Assembly (NCBI RefSeq): GCF_034670125.1
Contig: NZ_JAXMOC010000005.1
Location: 186,001 to 250,000 of the forward strand
Source of the DNA: Maricaulis sp034670125
GTDB lineage: Bacteria > Pseudomonadota > Alphaproteobacteria > Caulobacterales > Maricaulaceae
Length of the DNA: 64,000 bases
Reading direction: 5' to 3'
The translations under genes were made by a program, and so were the position numbers. A model generated the notes under the pieces. It was not told the origin of the DNA. It was given only the letters and a program-made list of their open reading frames with translations, and searched no databases. Every line of letters starts with the position of its first letter. Position 1 is the stretch's first letter. Below, piece after piece: positions 51,401 to 60,465 of the stretch.

Positions 51401-52996
51401 TCAGGCTTTCGCCTTCGCCTTGTCCGCCTGCAGGATCAGCTTGCGATAGTCCTTGAGATTGCCGTCATAGCGTGTCGCCCGACCGTCCTTGACCAGCCAC
51501 AGCTGGTCGGCCGTGCCTTCGGCGAGATAGACGTCGTGGGTGATCAGGACGACGGCGCCGCTATATTCGTTGAGGGCGTAGATCAGGGCTTCGCGGCTGT
51601 CGATATCGAGGTGCGAGGTCGGCTCGTCGAGAATCAGGATGTGCGGCTTTTCCAGCGCCATCAGGCCGAGCAGGAGGCGCACTTTCTCGCCGCCGGACAA
51701 TTTCTCGATATTGGTCTCGACCTTCTCGTGCGGAAAGCCCATTCCGGCCGCCACGGCGCGGCAGCGCGACGGCAGGGCGCCCTCGGGCAGGGCGTCGCGG
51801 ATATGGTCGAGCACGGTCTCGCCGGTGTGCAGCTCGTCCATCTGGTCCTGCGAGAAATAGCCGATCCGCAGGGAGCGCGCCGCGGTGCGTTCGCCGGACA
51901 TCAGCGGCAGACGGCGGGCGATGGATTTGACCAGCGTCGTTTTGCCCTGGCCGTTGGCGCCGACAATGGCGATGCGGTCATCGGGATCAAGGCGCAGATC
52001 AACCTTGTCGAGAATTTTCGCCCCCTCGCCATACCCCACCGCCGCATCGCGCAATTGCAGCAGCGGTGCATTGAGCTTGTCGGTCGAGGTGGGAAAGGAA
52101 AACGGCGTCGTGCGCTCGGCGATCGGGATGGAGATATCCTGCATCTTCTCCAGCATCTTCACGCGTGACTGCGCCTGGCTGGCCTTGGAGGCCTTGGCGC
52201 CGAAACGGTCGACGAAGGATTGCAGGCGGGCCCGGTCGGCGTCCTGCTTGGCGCGCTGGCTTTCCAGCAATGCCGTCTTGGCGGCGCGCAGCCGCAGCCA
52301 GGCGTCATAGCCGCCCGGCGAGATCGACAATTGCTTGTGCTCCAGCGCCAGCGTGTGGGTGACGCAGCGGTTCAGCATTTCCCGGTCGTGCGAGACGATC
52401 ACCACGGTGTGCGGGTATTTCTTCAGATAGGTTTCGAGCCAGGCGGCGCCTTCCAGGTCGAGATAGTTGGTCGGCTCGTCGAGCAGCAGCAGGTCCGGCT
52501 GGGAGAAGAGCACACCGGCAATCGCCGCGCGCATCCGCCAGCCGCCGGAAAACTCGCGCGTCGGGCGCGCCAGGTCGGCATCGGTAAAGCCCAGACCCAT
52601 CAACACTTCTGCCGCCCGCGATTCCGCCGACCAGGCGTCGATATCGGCCAGGCGCATGAAAATCTCGGAGATGCGGTCCGGATCGGTGGCGGTCTCCGAT
52701 TCCTGCATCAGCGCATGGCGTTCGGCATCGGTGGCCAGCACCACGTCCAGGATGGTCTCGTCGGACGGCTGGACCTCCTGTGCCACCCAGCCCATGCGGG
52801 CGCCGCGATTGAGCCGGATCGAGGCGTCCGAGGAGGGATGCTCGATCTCTTCGCGGATCAGTTTCAGCAGGGTCGACTTGCCGGTCCCGTTACGCCCCAC
52901 CAGCCCGACCTTCCAGCCGGAAAAGATCTGCGCCGAGGCATTCTCGAACAGGGACCGCTCGCCAATGCGATAGTCGAGATTGGAAATCGTCAGCAT
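51401..52996 (-). CDS. ABC-F family ATPase
   Basis: 531 residues, two ABC domains and no membrane part. First Walker A GRNGTGKST (residue ~37), signature FSGGWRMRAAIAG and LLLLDEPTNYLDLEG; second Walker A GANGQGKTT, LSGGEKVRLLLGL and LILDEPTSHLDIDS. The linker (AKQDADRARLQSFVDRFGAKASKASQAQSRVKMLEKM) is the basic ABC-F linker that reaches into the ribosome. The subgroup (YheS- or Uup-like) is uncertain. Start 52996. Confidence 0.93.
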   Translation of the reverse strand: MLTISNLDYRIGERSLFENASAQIFSGWKVGLVGRNGTGKSTLLKLIREEIEHPSSDASIRLNRGARMGWVAQEVQPSDETILDVVLATDAERHALMQESETATDPDRISEIFMRLADIDAWSAESRAAEVLMGLGFTDADLARPTREFSGGWRMRAAIAGVLFSQPDLLLLDEPTNYLDLEGAAWLETYLKKYPHTVVIVSHDREMLNRCVTHTLALEHKQLSISPGGYDAWLRLRAAKTALLESQRAKQDADRARLQSFVDRFGAKASKASQAQSRVKMLEKMQDISIPIAERTTPFSFPTSTDKLNAPLLQLRDAAVGYGEGAKILDKVDLRLDPDDRIAIVGANGQGKTTLVKSIARRLPLMSGERTAARSLRIGYFSQDQMDELHTGETVLDHIRDALPEGALPSRCRAVAAGMGFPHEKVETNIEKLSGGEKVRLLLGLMALEKPHILILDEPTSHLDIDSREALIYALNEYSGAVVLITHDVYLAEGTADQLWLVKDGRATRYDGNLKDYRKLILQADKAKAKA

Positions 52997-53173
52997 CGAT
53001 GCAGTCCAACGGGCGTTGAGGTGGCCGGAAAAAGGGGTGATCAAGGCCGGACATCAACGCTTCCGGCTCACCCGCGAGGCATCACGCCCGCGCTCTTGGC
53101 CGGGGTCATAGCGGGTGAGGGGCCATCCGGCCAGTGCGGGCTGCGGTGGGGGGCGATGAGGATCATCATATGC

Positions 53174-53292
53174 TTGTCATCCCCGCTGGATGTCCGGCGA
53201 AGGCCGGACGCAAGGCGGGGACCAACATGTTGCCATCAGCTAGGTCCCCGACTTTCGCCCCGCCTTCGCTGGGCGTCCATCAGGGATGACAA
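53174..53292. repeat. R1 palindromic repeat, copy 8
   Basis: Forward orientation, ends TTGTCATCCC / GGGATGACAA. It lies between two genes on the same (minus) strand, 178 bp upstream of the ABC-F start. No gene is seen in 52997-53315. Confidence 0.9.
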
Positions 53293-53315
53293 CCGGGACG
53301 TCAGCTCCCTAACCC

Positions 53316-54212
53316 CTAACTCGGCACATCACCCCGATCGGCACTCAGCAAGAACGCGAGCGCAGCACCGAAGTCACCGATTTCGATATAATGACTGGCA
53401 ACGATGTTGCCGTGGCGGTCCATCAGCTCGATGCGGGCGGTTTCGCGCGGGTCGCGGGCGGCGAGGGCGTCGGCGGCAGACATCGGGAAATCGAACAGGG
53501 TGGCCTGGTCTTCGCCGGCCAGTGTGGCGGCGGTGCGTCCGGTGTCGCGGCCACTGGCCCAGATCCGGGTCTGGGCAAAGCGGGGCGGGGTCCAGCGGGC
53601 CCAGGGCGCGTCGGTCGGGCCGGCATAGCTGCCGCCCATGGTGGCATCATACAGGGTGGGTTGGCGGTCCATGTCACGCAGCACGAGGATGGCCGATGTG
53701 GCGCCCGCACTGCCGGGCAGGGTGAGGCTGAGCTGGCGTTCGCCCTGGCGGGTGGTAACGCCGATCTTGAGATTGCCCTGGTCCTGCACGATCGACCAGA
53801 CCGGCATGTCGGGCATGACGCCGCGGCTGGAGGTCCAGGTGAAGTGGGCGCCGGGGAAATCCATCGCCGGAATCCGCACCCAGCCGACAAAGCCTTCGAC
53901 GACCCGGTGCTGCAAATCACCAACGGCCGGGTCATTGCAAGCGATGCCGGCGGCCTGGCGTTGCAGGTCGCGGGTGTAGTCTTCCAGCGCATGCAGGGAG
54001 ACGCCTTCGCGCAGCAACAGGCCACGTGCCTGCAGGCGGGCGGCGTCCAGCGCGGTGCGCTGGCTGTGGGTGAACAGGCCGCAGCGGGTGTCGACGGCCA
54101 TGGCCAGCTGACGCTCACCGAAAATGGCGGCGGCGGCCTCGTCCGCGGCGGCCGGCGCGGTTGCGCTGACCAGTCCCAGACCGAGACACAGGGTTTTGAC
54201 AAAGGCGTTCAT
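53316..54212 (-). CDS. Hypothetical secreted protein
   Basis: 298 residues. Signal peptide MNAFVKTLCLGLGLVSATAPAAADEA. The mature N-terminus has a Cys (VDTRCGLFTHSQRTALDAARLQARGLLLREG), with another Cys at GIACND. The second half is beta-rich (ARWTPPRFAQTRIWASGRD, RIELMDRHGNIVASHYIEIGDFGAALAFLL). No family recognised. Same strand as the BcsB-like gene, 102 bp apart. Confidence 0.7.
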   Translation of the reverse strand: MNAFVKTLCLGLGLVSATAPAAADEAAAAIFGERQLAMAVDTRCGLFTHSQRTALDAARLQARGLLLREGVSLHALEDYTRDLQRQAAGIACNDPAVGDLQHRVVEGFVGWVRIPAMDFPGAHFTWTSSRGVMPDMPVWSIVQDQGNLKIGVTTRQGERQLSLTLPGSAGATSAILVLRDMDRQPTLYDATMGGSYAGPTDAPWARWTPPRFAQTRIWASGRDTGRTAATLAGEDQATLFDFPMSAADALAARDPRETARIELMDRHGNIVASHYIEIGDFGAALAFLLSADRGDVPS

Positions 54213-54314
54213 GACAGATCCCGCTTGCATGGGTTCTGTCTAGCAGGACGGGTTTGATGCCGCGTGAAGAAGGGTGGTTAATGCTTAGCGAATTCAATCG
54301 CTAAGATTGATCGA

Positions 54315-56012
54315 TCAGTCGTCGACACGGACCTGTTTGCGACGCCCGAAGAAGCCGCGCATCAGCAGCAGGATGGCTGCACCGAACAATACGAAGGCGG
54401 CGTCGCGGGTATGGTCGACGGCAAATTCCTGGACCTGTTCGCTCAGCGTCGGCGCCACAACGGCATAATCCAGAGCGGTGACACCGCGGGCACTCCACAC
54501 CGCAGCCCGGCCTTCCAGCGCGGTCCACAGGTTGGAGCGGGCCAGCGAGCGACCGGCCGCCTCGAACGAGGCCTGGTCCGGAGCCGTCAGCGTGGCGATC
54601 CAGCGACCCTCATGGGCCTGGTCGCGGAACAGCGAGGCGACACCGATGCCGACTTCCGTGCCGACGGCCGCGTCCCCGGCGTCCGCATAGGCCGCAGCGG
54701 CGAGACGCATCAGGCCCCGCTGGCCACGCGAGCGTTCGGCGGCGCGCAGGGCGGCCCGAAGCTCAGGCGGTGCATTGCGGTCGACGGCCGGAATCTGGGT
54801 CGAGGCCGGTCCGATGACCAGCAGGTTGTGATTGGCCGGCGCGGATTCGTCGGCATCGCCGTACCAGGCATACAGCCAGGCTTCACCGCTGATCAGGGCG
54901 GCACGGGCCAGCACCGACAGGGCGCCATGACGGTCGGCATCAAAACGGGTCGAGAACTGGACTGCGGTGCGCGACCCCTGGTCGGCACTGAAGGGCAGGC
55001 CGCTATCGGCAAAGGTGCGCAGGTCCGCTTCGGTGTGGACGCTGCGGGCATCGCGGATCTGGCGGGTGCCAAGCCGGGTCGCCGTCATCGCGTCGGCGGC
55101 AATGAAGCTGCGGCGATAACCGACGAAGGACCGCGCCGCCATCAGGCGCGCAGCGGCGGTGGCTTCATCCAGATTGCGGCCGGTGATGACCAGGTGGGGC
55201 ACGCCGTCATGGCGATAGGCGATTTCCGGACCGGCGGAGCGGTCACCCGAGCGCAGGGCCGCCCGGTCTTGTGCGGCGAGGCGGTCATTGTCGGCGATGC
55301 GAACAATCAGGTCAGCGCCGTCGGCCTGGCTGGTGAACAGCGGCACCTGTCCGGCGCGCAGGGCCAGACCCTGGGCCACCAGGGCTTCCAATGTCACGCG
55401 CTCACGGCTGATATCGGTGATCAGGGCGATGCGGCGCGGTGCCGCGAAATCGGAGGCAAGGGCCGCTTCCAGGGCTTCCAGCGTCTCGATCGGGGCGACC
55501 GGCTCGAGCGTCAGGCGCAATTGCGAGCGGCGGGCATCGACGATCCAGCCCGAGGCCGGCGTGTCGGTGGAATAGGCAATCTCGAGCGTGTTCGGGCCGG
55601 GACGGAAATCGGCGGAGAACAGGGCGAAACGGGCTTCGATCGGGCGGGCTTGCGGGCGAATGGTGATCGCTTCGCCACCATTGACCGACACATGGATCAG
55701 GCCGGCCGTGCCATCGCTGGCCGGACGGGCCGCAAGACGCAACCAGGCTTGCGAGGTATCGACATGCGGCGGCAGGGAAAAGCGGATTTCGGTGCGTTCG
55801 CGCGAGGTGGACAGGATGAAGGCATCGCCGCCACCATCGAGATCGGCCAGGCTGCGTTCTTCCGTATTGACGGGAATCGCATCACTCGCTTGCACCTCAG
55901 TGCCAGCAGCTTGCGCGGTGTCCGGTGATGATGGCTGTCCCCAAGCCGCCAATGCACCTGACGCAACGATGGCCATAGCGGCGACCGCAGACGACAATAC
56001 TCGTACAAACAT
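54315..56012 (-). CDS. BcsB-like secreted, membrane-tethered protein
   Basis: 565 residues. Signal (VLSSAVAAMAIVASGALAAWG), a long periplasmic region with carbohydrate-binding-like beta domains (FSLPPHVDTSQAWLRLAARPASDGTAGLIHVSVNGGEAI; LVITGRNLDEATAAARLMAARSF) and a C-terminal membrane helix (AAFVLFGAAILLLMRGFFG). Order and topology match the cellulose synthase subunit B (BcsB) family. No bcsA or other synthase gene is nearby, so a role with another glycan or a distant synthase is inferred. ATG 56012 has GAGGGAG upstream. Confidence 0.6.
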   Translation of the reverse strand: MFVRVLSSAVAAMAIVASGALAAWGQPSSPDTAQAAGTEVQASDAIPVNTEERSLADLDGGGDAFILSTSRERTEIRFSLPPHVDTSQAWLRLAARPASDGTAGLIHVSVNGGEAITIRPQARPIEARFALFSADFRPGPNTLEIAYSTDTPASGWIVDARRSQLRLTLEPVAPIETLEALEAALASDFAAPRRIALITDISRERVTLEALVAQGLALRAGQVPLFTSQADGADLIVRIADNDRLAAQDRAALRSGDRSAGPEIAYRHDGVPHLVITGRNLDEATAAARLMAARSFVGYRRSFIAADAMTATRLGTRQIRDARSVHTEADLRTFADSGLPFSADQGSRTAVQFSTRFDADRHGALSVLARAALISGEAWLYAWYGDADESAPANHNLLVIGPASTQIPAVDRNAPPELRAALRAAERSRGQRGLMRLAAAAYADAGDAAVGTEVGIGVASLFRDQAHEGRWIATLTAPDQASFEAAGRSLARSNLWTALEGRAAVWSARGVTALDYAVVAPTLSEQVQEFAVDHTRDAAFVLFGAAILLLMRGFFGRRKQVRVDD

Positions 56013-56069
56013 GAAACGCTCCCTCACCCGTTTACAAACTATTAAGCAATTGGGCGGCCAGCAATCGAA

Positions 56070-56408
56070 ATGAGTGTGCTGAAGACGAAATTCTGGGTAG
56101 AGGCCTTGATTCGCAGGGCTGAATTGGGGTTGGCGGCGGTTTATGTGATTCGCCGCGGAGACGAAGATGCCGGGGCTGTGCTCGTAAAGGTAGTGGTCGA
56201 CCGGTCCCTGGCACAGCTTTATGTCCCGGCACGGGACGATCAGGGAGAGCGCGTCTGGTCGCGTCGCCCGGAGACCGATGAGGCCAGTCTGGATGCGTGG
56301 TGCCACAAGCGGATCGACCAGGATCCGGATCTGTGGGTGATCGAGATCGAAGACCGGCAGGGTCGGCATTTTCTGACCGAACCGGTCGAATTGCCGCGTC
56401 CGAAGTAG
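56070..56408 (+). CDS. DUF1491 protein
   Basis: 112 residues, cytosolic. The sequence matches DUF1491 closely: AVYVIRRGDEDAGAVLVKVVV, AQLYVPARDDQGERVWSRR, and DPDLWVIEIEDRQGRHFL. An alphaproteobacterial family of unknown role. Divergent from the BcsB-like gene with only 57 bp between starts. Confidence 0.88.
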   Translation: MSVLKTKFWVEALIRRAELGLAAVYVIRRGDEDAGAVLVKVVVDRSLAQLYVPARDDQGERVWSRRPETDEASLDAWCHKRIDQDPDLWVIEIEDRQGRHFLTEPVELPRPK

Positions 56409-56437
56409 CCAATCCTTAACGGGACTGCGCTAAGGTC

Positions 56438-56446
56438 TTATCCACA
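56438..56446 (+). promoter_or_regulatory. Perfect DnaA box, isolated
   Basis: TTATCCACA matches the E. coli consensus DnaA box. It is 28 bp upstream of the 56474 start. Only one site is seen, so it could be chance. Confidence 0.3.
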
Positions 56447-56473
56447 TACCGCTCAACTAGCTCCGAGATCGTC

Positions 56474-56863
56474 ATGTTGTTTCTGTTCAACGATGTCGTT
56501 TTCGACCTGGGTGACCTGAAGTCGACCTTGCAATCCGAACAGCTGCCGCTGTCGCCCGCCCAGATCGAATCCCTGACCGCAGCCCAGCTCAACACCCTGG
56601 TGCGGGAAGCCGTATTCGCCAACCCTGACATTGCCAACAGCCGCCCCGACCAGGTGCAATACCTGATGGCCCTGATCAGCGTCGTCGCGCCGGGCGCGAA
56701 CGCCTTGCTGGCGTTGTGCGCTGCCGATGCGGACAGCCCCGCCGCCGTCGGCCTTCGCTATGCCAATGTGTCCATCACCACGCTGGCCTCGTTATGGCGC
56801 GACCAGCAGGAGGGCCATCTGACGGCCAACCAGATCAATGACCAGGTCTGGCTTGCCGCGTGA
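56474..56863 (+). CDS. Hypothetical protein
   Basis: 129 residues, no signal peptide. The sequence begins MLFLFNDVVFDLGDLKSTLQ, followed by helical Ala/Leu-rich segments (AQIESLTAAQLNTLVREAVF, ALISVVAPGANALLALCAADAD, TLASLWRDQQEGHLTANQIND). No family recognised. Lies 64 bp upstream of prfC on the same strand. Confidence 0.65.
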   Translation: MLFLFNDVVFDLGDLKSTLQSEQLPLSPAQIESLTAAQLNTLVREAVFANPDIANSRPDQVQYLMALISVVAPGANALLALCAADADSPAAVGLRYANVSITTLASLWRDQQEGHLTANQINDQVWLAA

Positions 56864-56927
56864 GGTGGCTTGCCTAGCGGGGCGGTAACAGGGTAACCGG
56901 TCGGCTTGCATCACCTGTGAGCCCATC

Positions 56928-58535
56928 ATGACGACCCCGACCCCAGACGCTCCGGAATGGGCGCGCCGCCGCTCTTTCGCGATCATCTCCCACCCCGATG
57001 CCGGTAAAACGACGCTGACCGAGACCCTGTTGCTGTCTGCGGGCGCGATCCGGCTGGCCGGCCAGGTGCGGGCGCGCGGCGAAAACCGCCGCACCCAGTC
57101 GGACTGGATGAAGATCGAGCAGGAGCGCGGCATCTCGGTCTCCGCCTCGGTGATGACGTTCGAACACCGGGCGCTGTTGTTCAACCTGCTCGATACGCCC
57201 GGCCACGAGGACTTCTCCGAGGACACCTATCGAACGCTGACGGCGGCTGACAGTGCGATCATGGTGCTCGATGCGGCCAAGGGTGTGGAGCCGCGGACCC
57301 TGAAGCTGGTCGAGGTCTGTCGCCTGCGTGACATTCCGATTGTCACCTTCATCAACAAGATGGACCGAGAAGCGCTGGACCCGGTCGACCTCCTGGAGGA
57401 TATCCAGGACAAGCTGGCCCTCGACACCGTGCCGATGCAGTGGCCGTCCGGTTCGGGCAATCGTTTCAAGGGCGTGCTCGACCTGAAAACGCGCGAACTG
57501 GTCGGCTATCAAAAACCCTCCGACGATCGCGACCCGACCGAAGCCAGCCCGCGCTGGGCGCTGGAGGGTGACGAGATCCTCGACCACATCTCCGCCGAGG
57601 AACAGGCCGAACTCGACGAGGGCGCCGAGGTGGCGTCCGAGCTCTGCCCGGCCTTCAAGATGCAGAGTTTCCTGGAAGGCCACATGACGCCGGTCTTCTT
57701 CGGCTCGGCCTTGCGCGGTTTCGGCGTGCGCGAGCTGCTGGACGGTCTGGCCGACATCATTCCGGGTCCGGCCTCGATGCCGGCGATCAAGAATGGCCAG
57801 GCCGTGGAGCTGGAGCCGGGCGGCAAGGAAGTCGCCGGCTTCGTGTTCAAGGTGCAGGCCAATATGGACCCCAACCATCGCGACCGGGTCGCCTTCGTGC
57901 GGCTGTGTTCCGGCGTCTTCAAACGCGGCATGAAGCTGAAGACCGAGGCCGGCAAGCAGCTGACCGTGTCTTCGCCCATCCTGTTCTTTGCCCAGGACCG
58001 CGAGATCGCCGACGAGGCCTTTGCCGGCGACGTGATGGGCGTGCCCAATCACGGGACCTTGCGGGTCGGTGACAGCCTGTCGGAGACCGGCAAGCTGCGT
58101 TTTTCGGGCATTCCCAACTTTGCCCCGGAAATCCTGCGTCGCGCCCGCCTGGCCGATCCGCTGAAAGCCAAGCACCTGAAAAAGGCGCTGGAAAGCCTGG
58201 CCGAGGAGGGCGTGACCCAGCTCTTCCGCCCCACCTTGGGCGGCGACTTCATTGTCGGTGCCGTCGGGGCGCTGCAGATCGATGTGATGCGCGAGCGTGT
58301 GGCGGCCGAATACGGGCTCGAGGTCGATTTCGAACCGGCGCCCTACGAGACCGCCCGCTGGCTCAGCGGCGATCGCGCCAAGATCGAGGCCTTTGCCGAC
58401 CGCCACAAATCGGCAATGGCCGAGGACATCAATGGCGATGCGGTCTTCCTCGCCAAATCGGCCTGGGAAGTCTCCTATTCGGAAGAGAAATTCCCCGACC
58501 TGACCTTCCACCGTGCCAAGGAGCGTTCGGCATGA
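56928..58535 (+). CDS. prfC: Peptide chain release factor 3
   Basis: 535-residue GTPase that recycles RF1/RF2 after termination. G1 SHPDAGKTTLTET, the RRTQSDWMKIEQERGISVSASVM switch block, G3 DTPGHEDFSEDTYRTLTAADSAIMVLDAAKGVE and G4 NKMDRE are intact. The C-terminal region has QLFRPTLGGDFIVGAVGALQIDVM. Overlaps the MscS gene by 4 bp. Confidence 0.96.
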   Translation: MTTPTPDAPEWARRRSFAIISHPDAGKTTLTETLLLSAGAIRLAGQVRARGENRRTQSDWMKIEQERGISVSASVMTFEHRALLFNLLDTPGHEDFSEDTYRTLTAADSAIMVLDAAKGVEPRTLKLVEVCRLRDIPIVTFINKMDREALDPVDLLEDIQDKLALDTVPMQWPSGSGNRFKGVLDLKTRELVGYQKPSDDRDPTEASPRWALEGDEILDHISAEEQAELDEGAEVASELCPAFKMQSFLEGHMTPVFFGSALRGFGVRELLDGLADIIPGPASMPAIKNGQAVELEPGGKEVAGFVFKVQANMDPNHRDRVAFVRLCSGVFKRGMKLKTEAGKQLTVSSPILFFAQDREIADEAFAGDVMGVPNHGTLRVGDSLSETGKLRFSGIPNFAPEILRRARLADPLKAKHLKKALESLAEEGVTQLFRPTLGGDFIVGAVGALQIDVMRERVAAEYGLEVDFEPAPYETARWLSGDRAKIEAFADRHKSAMAEDINGDAVFLAKSAWEVSYSEEKFPDLTFHRAKERSA

Positions 58536-59740
58536 CGGGTTCCGCCGCCGCAAACTCACCCTCCACCGTCGACAGTGTGACCGGCCAGGCCAGTGAGCTG
58601 TGGGCCATTGCCCTCGATGTCTGGAACACCTCATTCCTCGGTGTCAGCATCGGTCAGGGCCTGTTGGCGATGACCCTTGTCCTGATCGGCTTTGTCGCCC
58701 GGGGCATGATCGCGCGCTGGCTGGTCGGGGCATTGAAACGGCTGGCCGCGAAGACTGAAACCGGTTTCGACGATGCCGTCGTCGACGCGATTGCCGGGCC
58801 GATGAAACTGGTCCCGGTGATCATTTCGCTCTTCTTCGCGCTGAACATCCTGCAGATCGGGGCAGAAGGCGCTGTCCGCGGTCACCAATTCGTCCAGTCG
58901 CTCGTGGTGATCGCCCTGTTCTGGGCCCTTCACAATGCGGTCGGACCGCTCTCGCACGCCCTCAAGGGCCTTCGCAATGCCCTGACCCCGGTGATGATCG
59001 ACTGGATGACCAAGGCGCTGCGCATCGTCTTCATCATTGTCGGCGCCGCAGCGGTGCTGCAGGTCTGGGACATTCCGGTTGCCGGCATTGTCGCCGGTCT
59101 GGGCCTGTTCGGCGTCGCCATCGGCCTGGGCGCCCAGGACCTGTTCAAGAACCTGATCGCCGGCATCCTGATCCTGACGGAAAAGCGCTTCCTGCCGGGT
59201 GACTGGGTGAAGGTGGACGGGATCGTCGAAGGCACGGTCGAGGAGATCAATTTCCGCTCCACCGTGGTGCGCCGTTTCGACAAGGGGCCGGTCTATGTCC
59301 CCAACTCCAAACTGTCCGACAATGCGGTCACCAATTTCTCCCGCATGACCCATCGCCGTACCTACTGGATCATCGGCGTGCGCTATGATGCGACCGCCGG
59401 GCAGCTGCGCGAGATCCGCGACAAGGTGCTGGGCTATGTCGAAAGCCATCCGGACTACGCCCAGGCGCCGGACGTCTCGACCTTCATGCGGGTCGACAGT
59501 TTCGGCCCGTCCTCGATCGATTTCATGCTGTATTGCTTCACCAAGACCACAAACTGGGGTGAATGGTTGCGCCTGAAGGAGGAGCTCGCCTTCTTCATCA
59601 AGGAAACCGTCGAAGCCGCCGGCACTGAGTTCGCCTTCCCCTCGACCAGCGTCTATGTGGAAAGCGGCGCCGAGGTTTTCTCTCCGCCGGGTGATGATGG
59701 GGGCAAGGCTGTGTTGGCCAGTGAGGCGGGCAAGGGCTGA
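58532..59740 (+). CDS. Small-conductance mechanosensitive channel (MscS family)
   Basis: 402 residues. Several N-terminal helices, then the pore helix and beta domain: GLGLFGVAIGLGAQDLFKNLIAGILILTEKRFLPGDWVKVDG, TVEEINFRSTVVRRFDKGPVYVPNSKLSDN, NFSRMTHRRTYWIIG. It releases solutes on membrane tension. Coupled to prfC by ATGA overlap and followed by R1. Confidence 0.93.
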   Translation: MTGSAAANSPSTVDSVTGQASELWAIALDVWNTSFLGVSIGQGLLAMTLVLIGFVARGMIARWLVGALKRLAAKTETGFDDAVVDAIAGPMKLVPVIISLFFALNILQIGAEGAVRGHQFVQSLVVIALFWALHNAVGPLSHALKGLRNALTPVMIDWMTKALRIVFIIVGAAAVLQVWDIPVAGIVAGLGLFGVAIGLGAQDLFKNLIAGILILTEKRFLPGDWVKVDGIVEGTVEEINFRSTVVRRFDKGPVYVPNSKLSDNAVTNFSRMTHRRTYWIIGVRYDATAGQLREIRDKVLGYVESHPDYAQAPDVSTFMRVDSFGPSSIDFMLYCFTKTTNWGEWLRLKEELAFFIKETVEAAGTEFAFPSTSVYVESGAEVFSPPGDDGGKAVLASEAGKG

Positions 59741-59764
59741 CCGGGCCGCCGACGGCTCCGATGA

Positions 59765-59884
59765 TTGTCATCCCCGCTGAATGTCCGGCGCAGGCCGGAC
59801 GCAAGGCGGGGACCCATGTGATTGCAGGAAGCTAGGTCCCTGACTTTCGCCCCGCCTCCGCGGGGCGTCCATCAGGGATGACAA
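59765..59884. repeat. R1 palindromic repeat, copy 9
   Basis: Forward orientation with ends TTGTCATCCC / GGGATGACAA, between the converging mscS-family and 59900 genes. Confidence 0.9.
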
Positions 59885-59899
59885 GGTATTGGGGCGGCT

Positions 59900-60352
59900 T
59901 TACGCCTTCGGCAACAAACCCGCCCGGCGTCTCAGCGTCTGCGCAATCCCGGCATTGAGTTGCCAGTCCAGATCCGACACCACGTCCGGTATCGCGCCCC
60001 AGGCCTCCAAGAAGGTCGACCGGGCGGCGCATAATTGCTGATGCAGGGTCTGGCAGGCCAGGTCATCGGGATCGAGTCCCTCCGCCAAGGCCCAGCTCGC
60101 CGCGTCACCGGCATCCGCAATCTCGCCAAACCCGCGCCCGATCAGGACAATCGCCAGCAAGGCGTCATGCGTGCCCAGATCGCCATACTCGTCAAACACG
60201 GTGATGCGAAGCGGCGGCAGGGCCTCGCTGTGAACGAGGATATCAACGGCGTCGCTGTGAAGGATGGCAAAGTCGGAGGGGGCGACCTCCAGCCGCACGT
60301 CGGTCCGGGCGAGCCAGGTTGCAAGCTGGGTGATGGCGGGGTCGCTGGTCAT
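59900..60352 (-). CDS. Hypothetical protein
   Basis: 150 residues, no signal or membrane segment. Sequence features: DVRLEVAPSDFAILHSDAVDILVHSEALPPLRITVFDEYGD, then GLDPDDLACQTLHQQLCAARSTFLEAWGAIPDVVSDLDWQLNAG. No family recognised. It precedes an R1 repeat at its 3' end and follows the DUF2336 gene by 113 bp on the same strand. Confidence 0.55.
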   Translation of the reverse strand: MTSDPAITQLATWLARTDVRLEVAPSDFAILHSDAVDILVHSEALPPLRITVFDEYGDLGTHDALLAIVLIGRGFGEIADAGDAASWALAEGLDPDDLACQTLHQQLCAARSTFLEAWGAIPDVVSDLDWQLNAGIAQTLRRRAGLLPKA

Positions 60353-60465
60353 GGCGGGGAGACTGGCATCATGGAGACGGGCGCGAAAGGCGACGCAGAT
60401 TGTCCCGGTCCCTGGCTTGTTTCCTTCTCCCTTGGGAGAGGGAAGTTGTCACGGATGCGCAAGCA

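Noticed and set aside
4085..59884. R1 repeats considered as a CRISPR array or as IS ends
   Set aside because: Copies are kilobases apart, not regularly spaced, without spacers, cas genes or a transposase, and each is internally palindromic.
60410..60450. CTTCTCCCTTGGGAGAGGGAAG palindrome core near 60421 considered as a separate element
   Set aside because: Short, single and without flanking structure; could be chance in a small gap.
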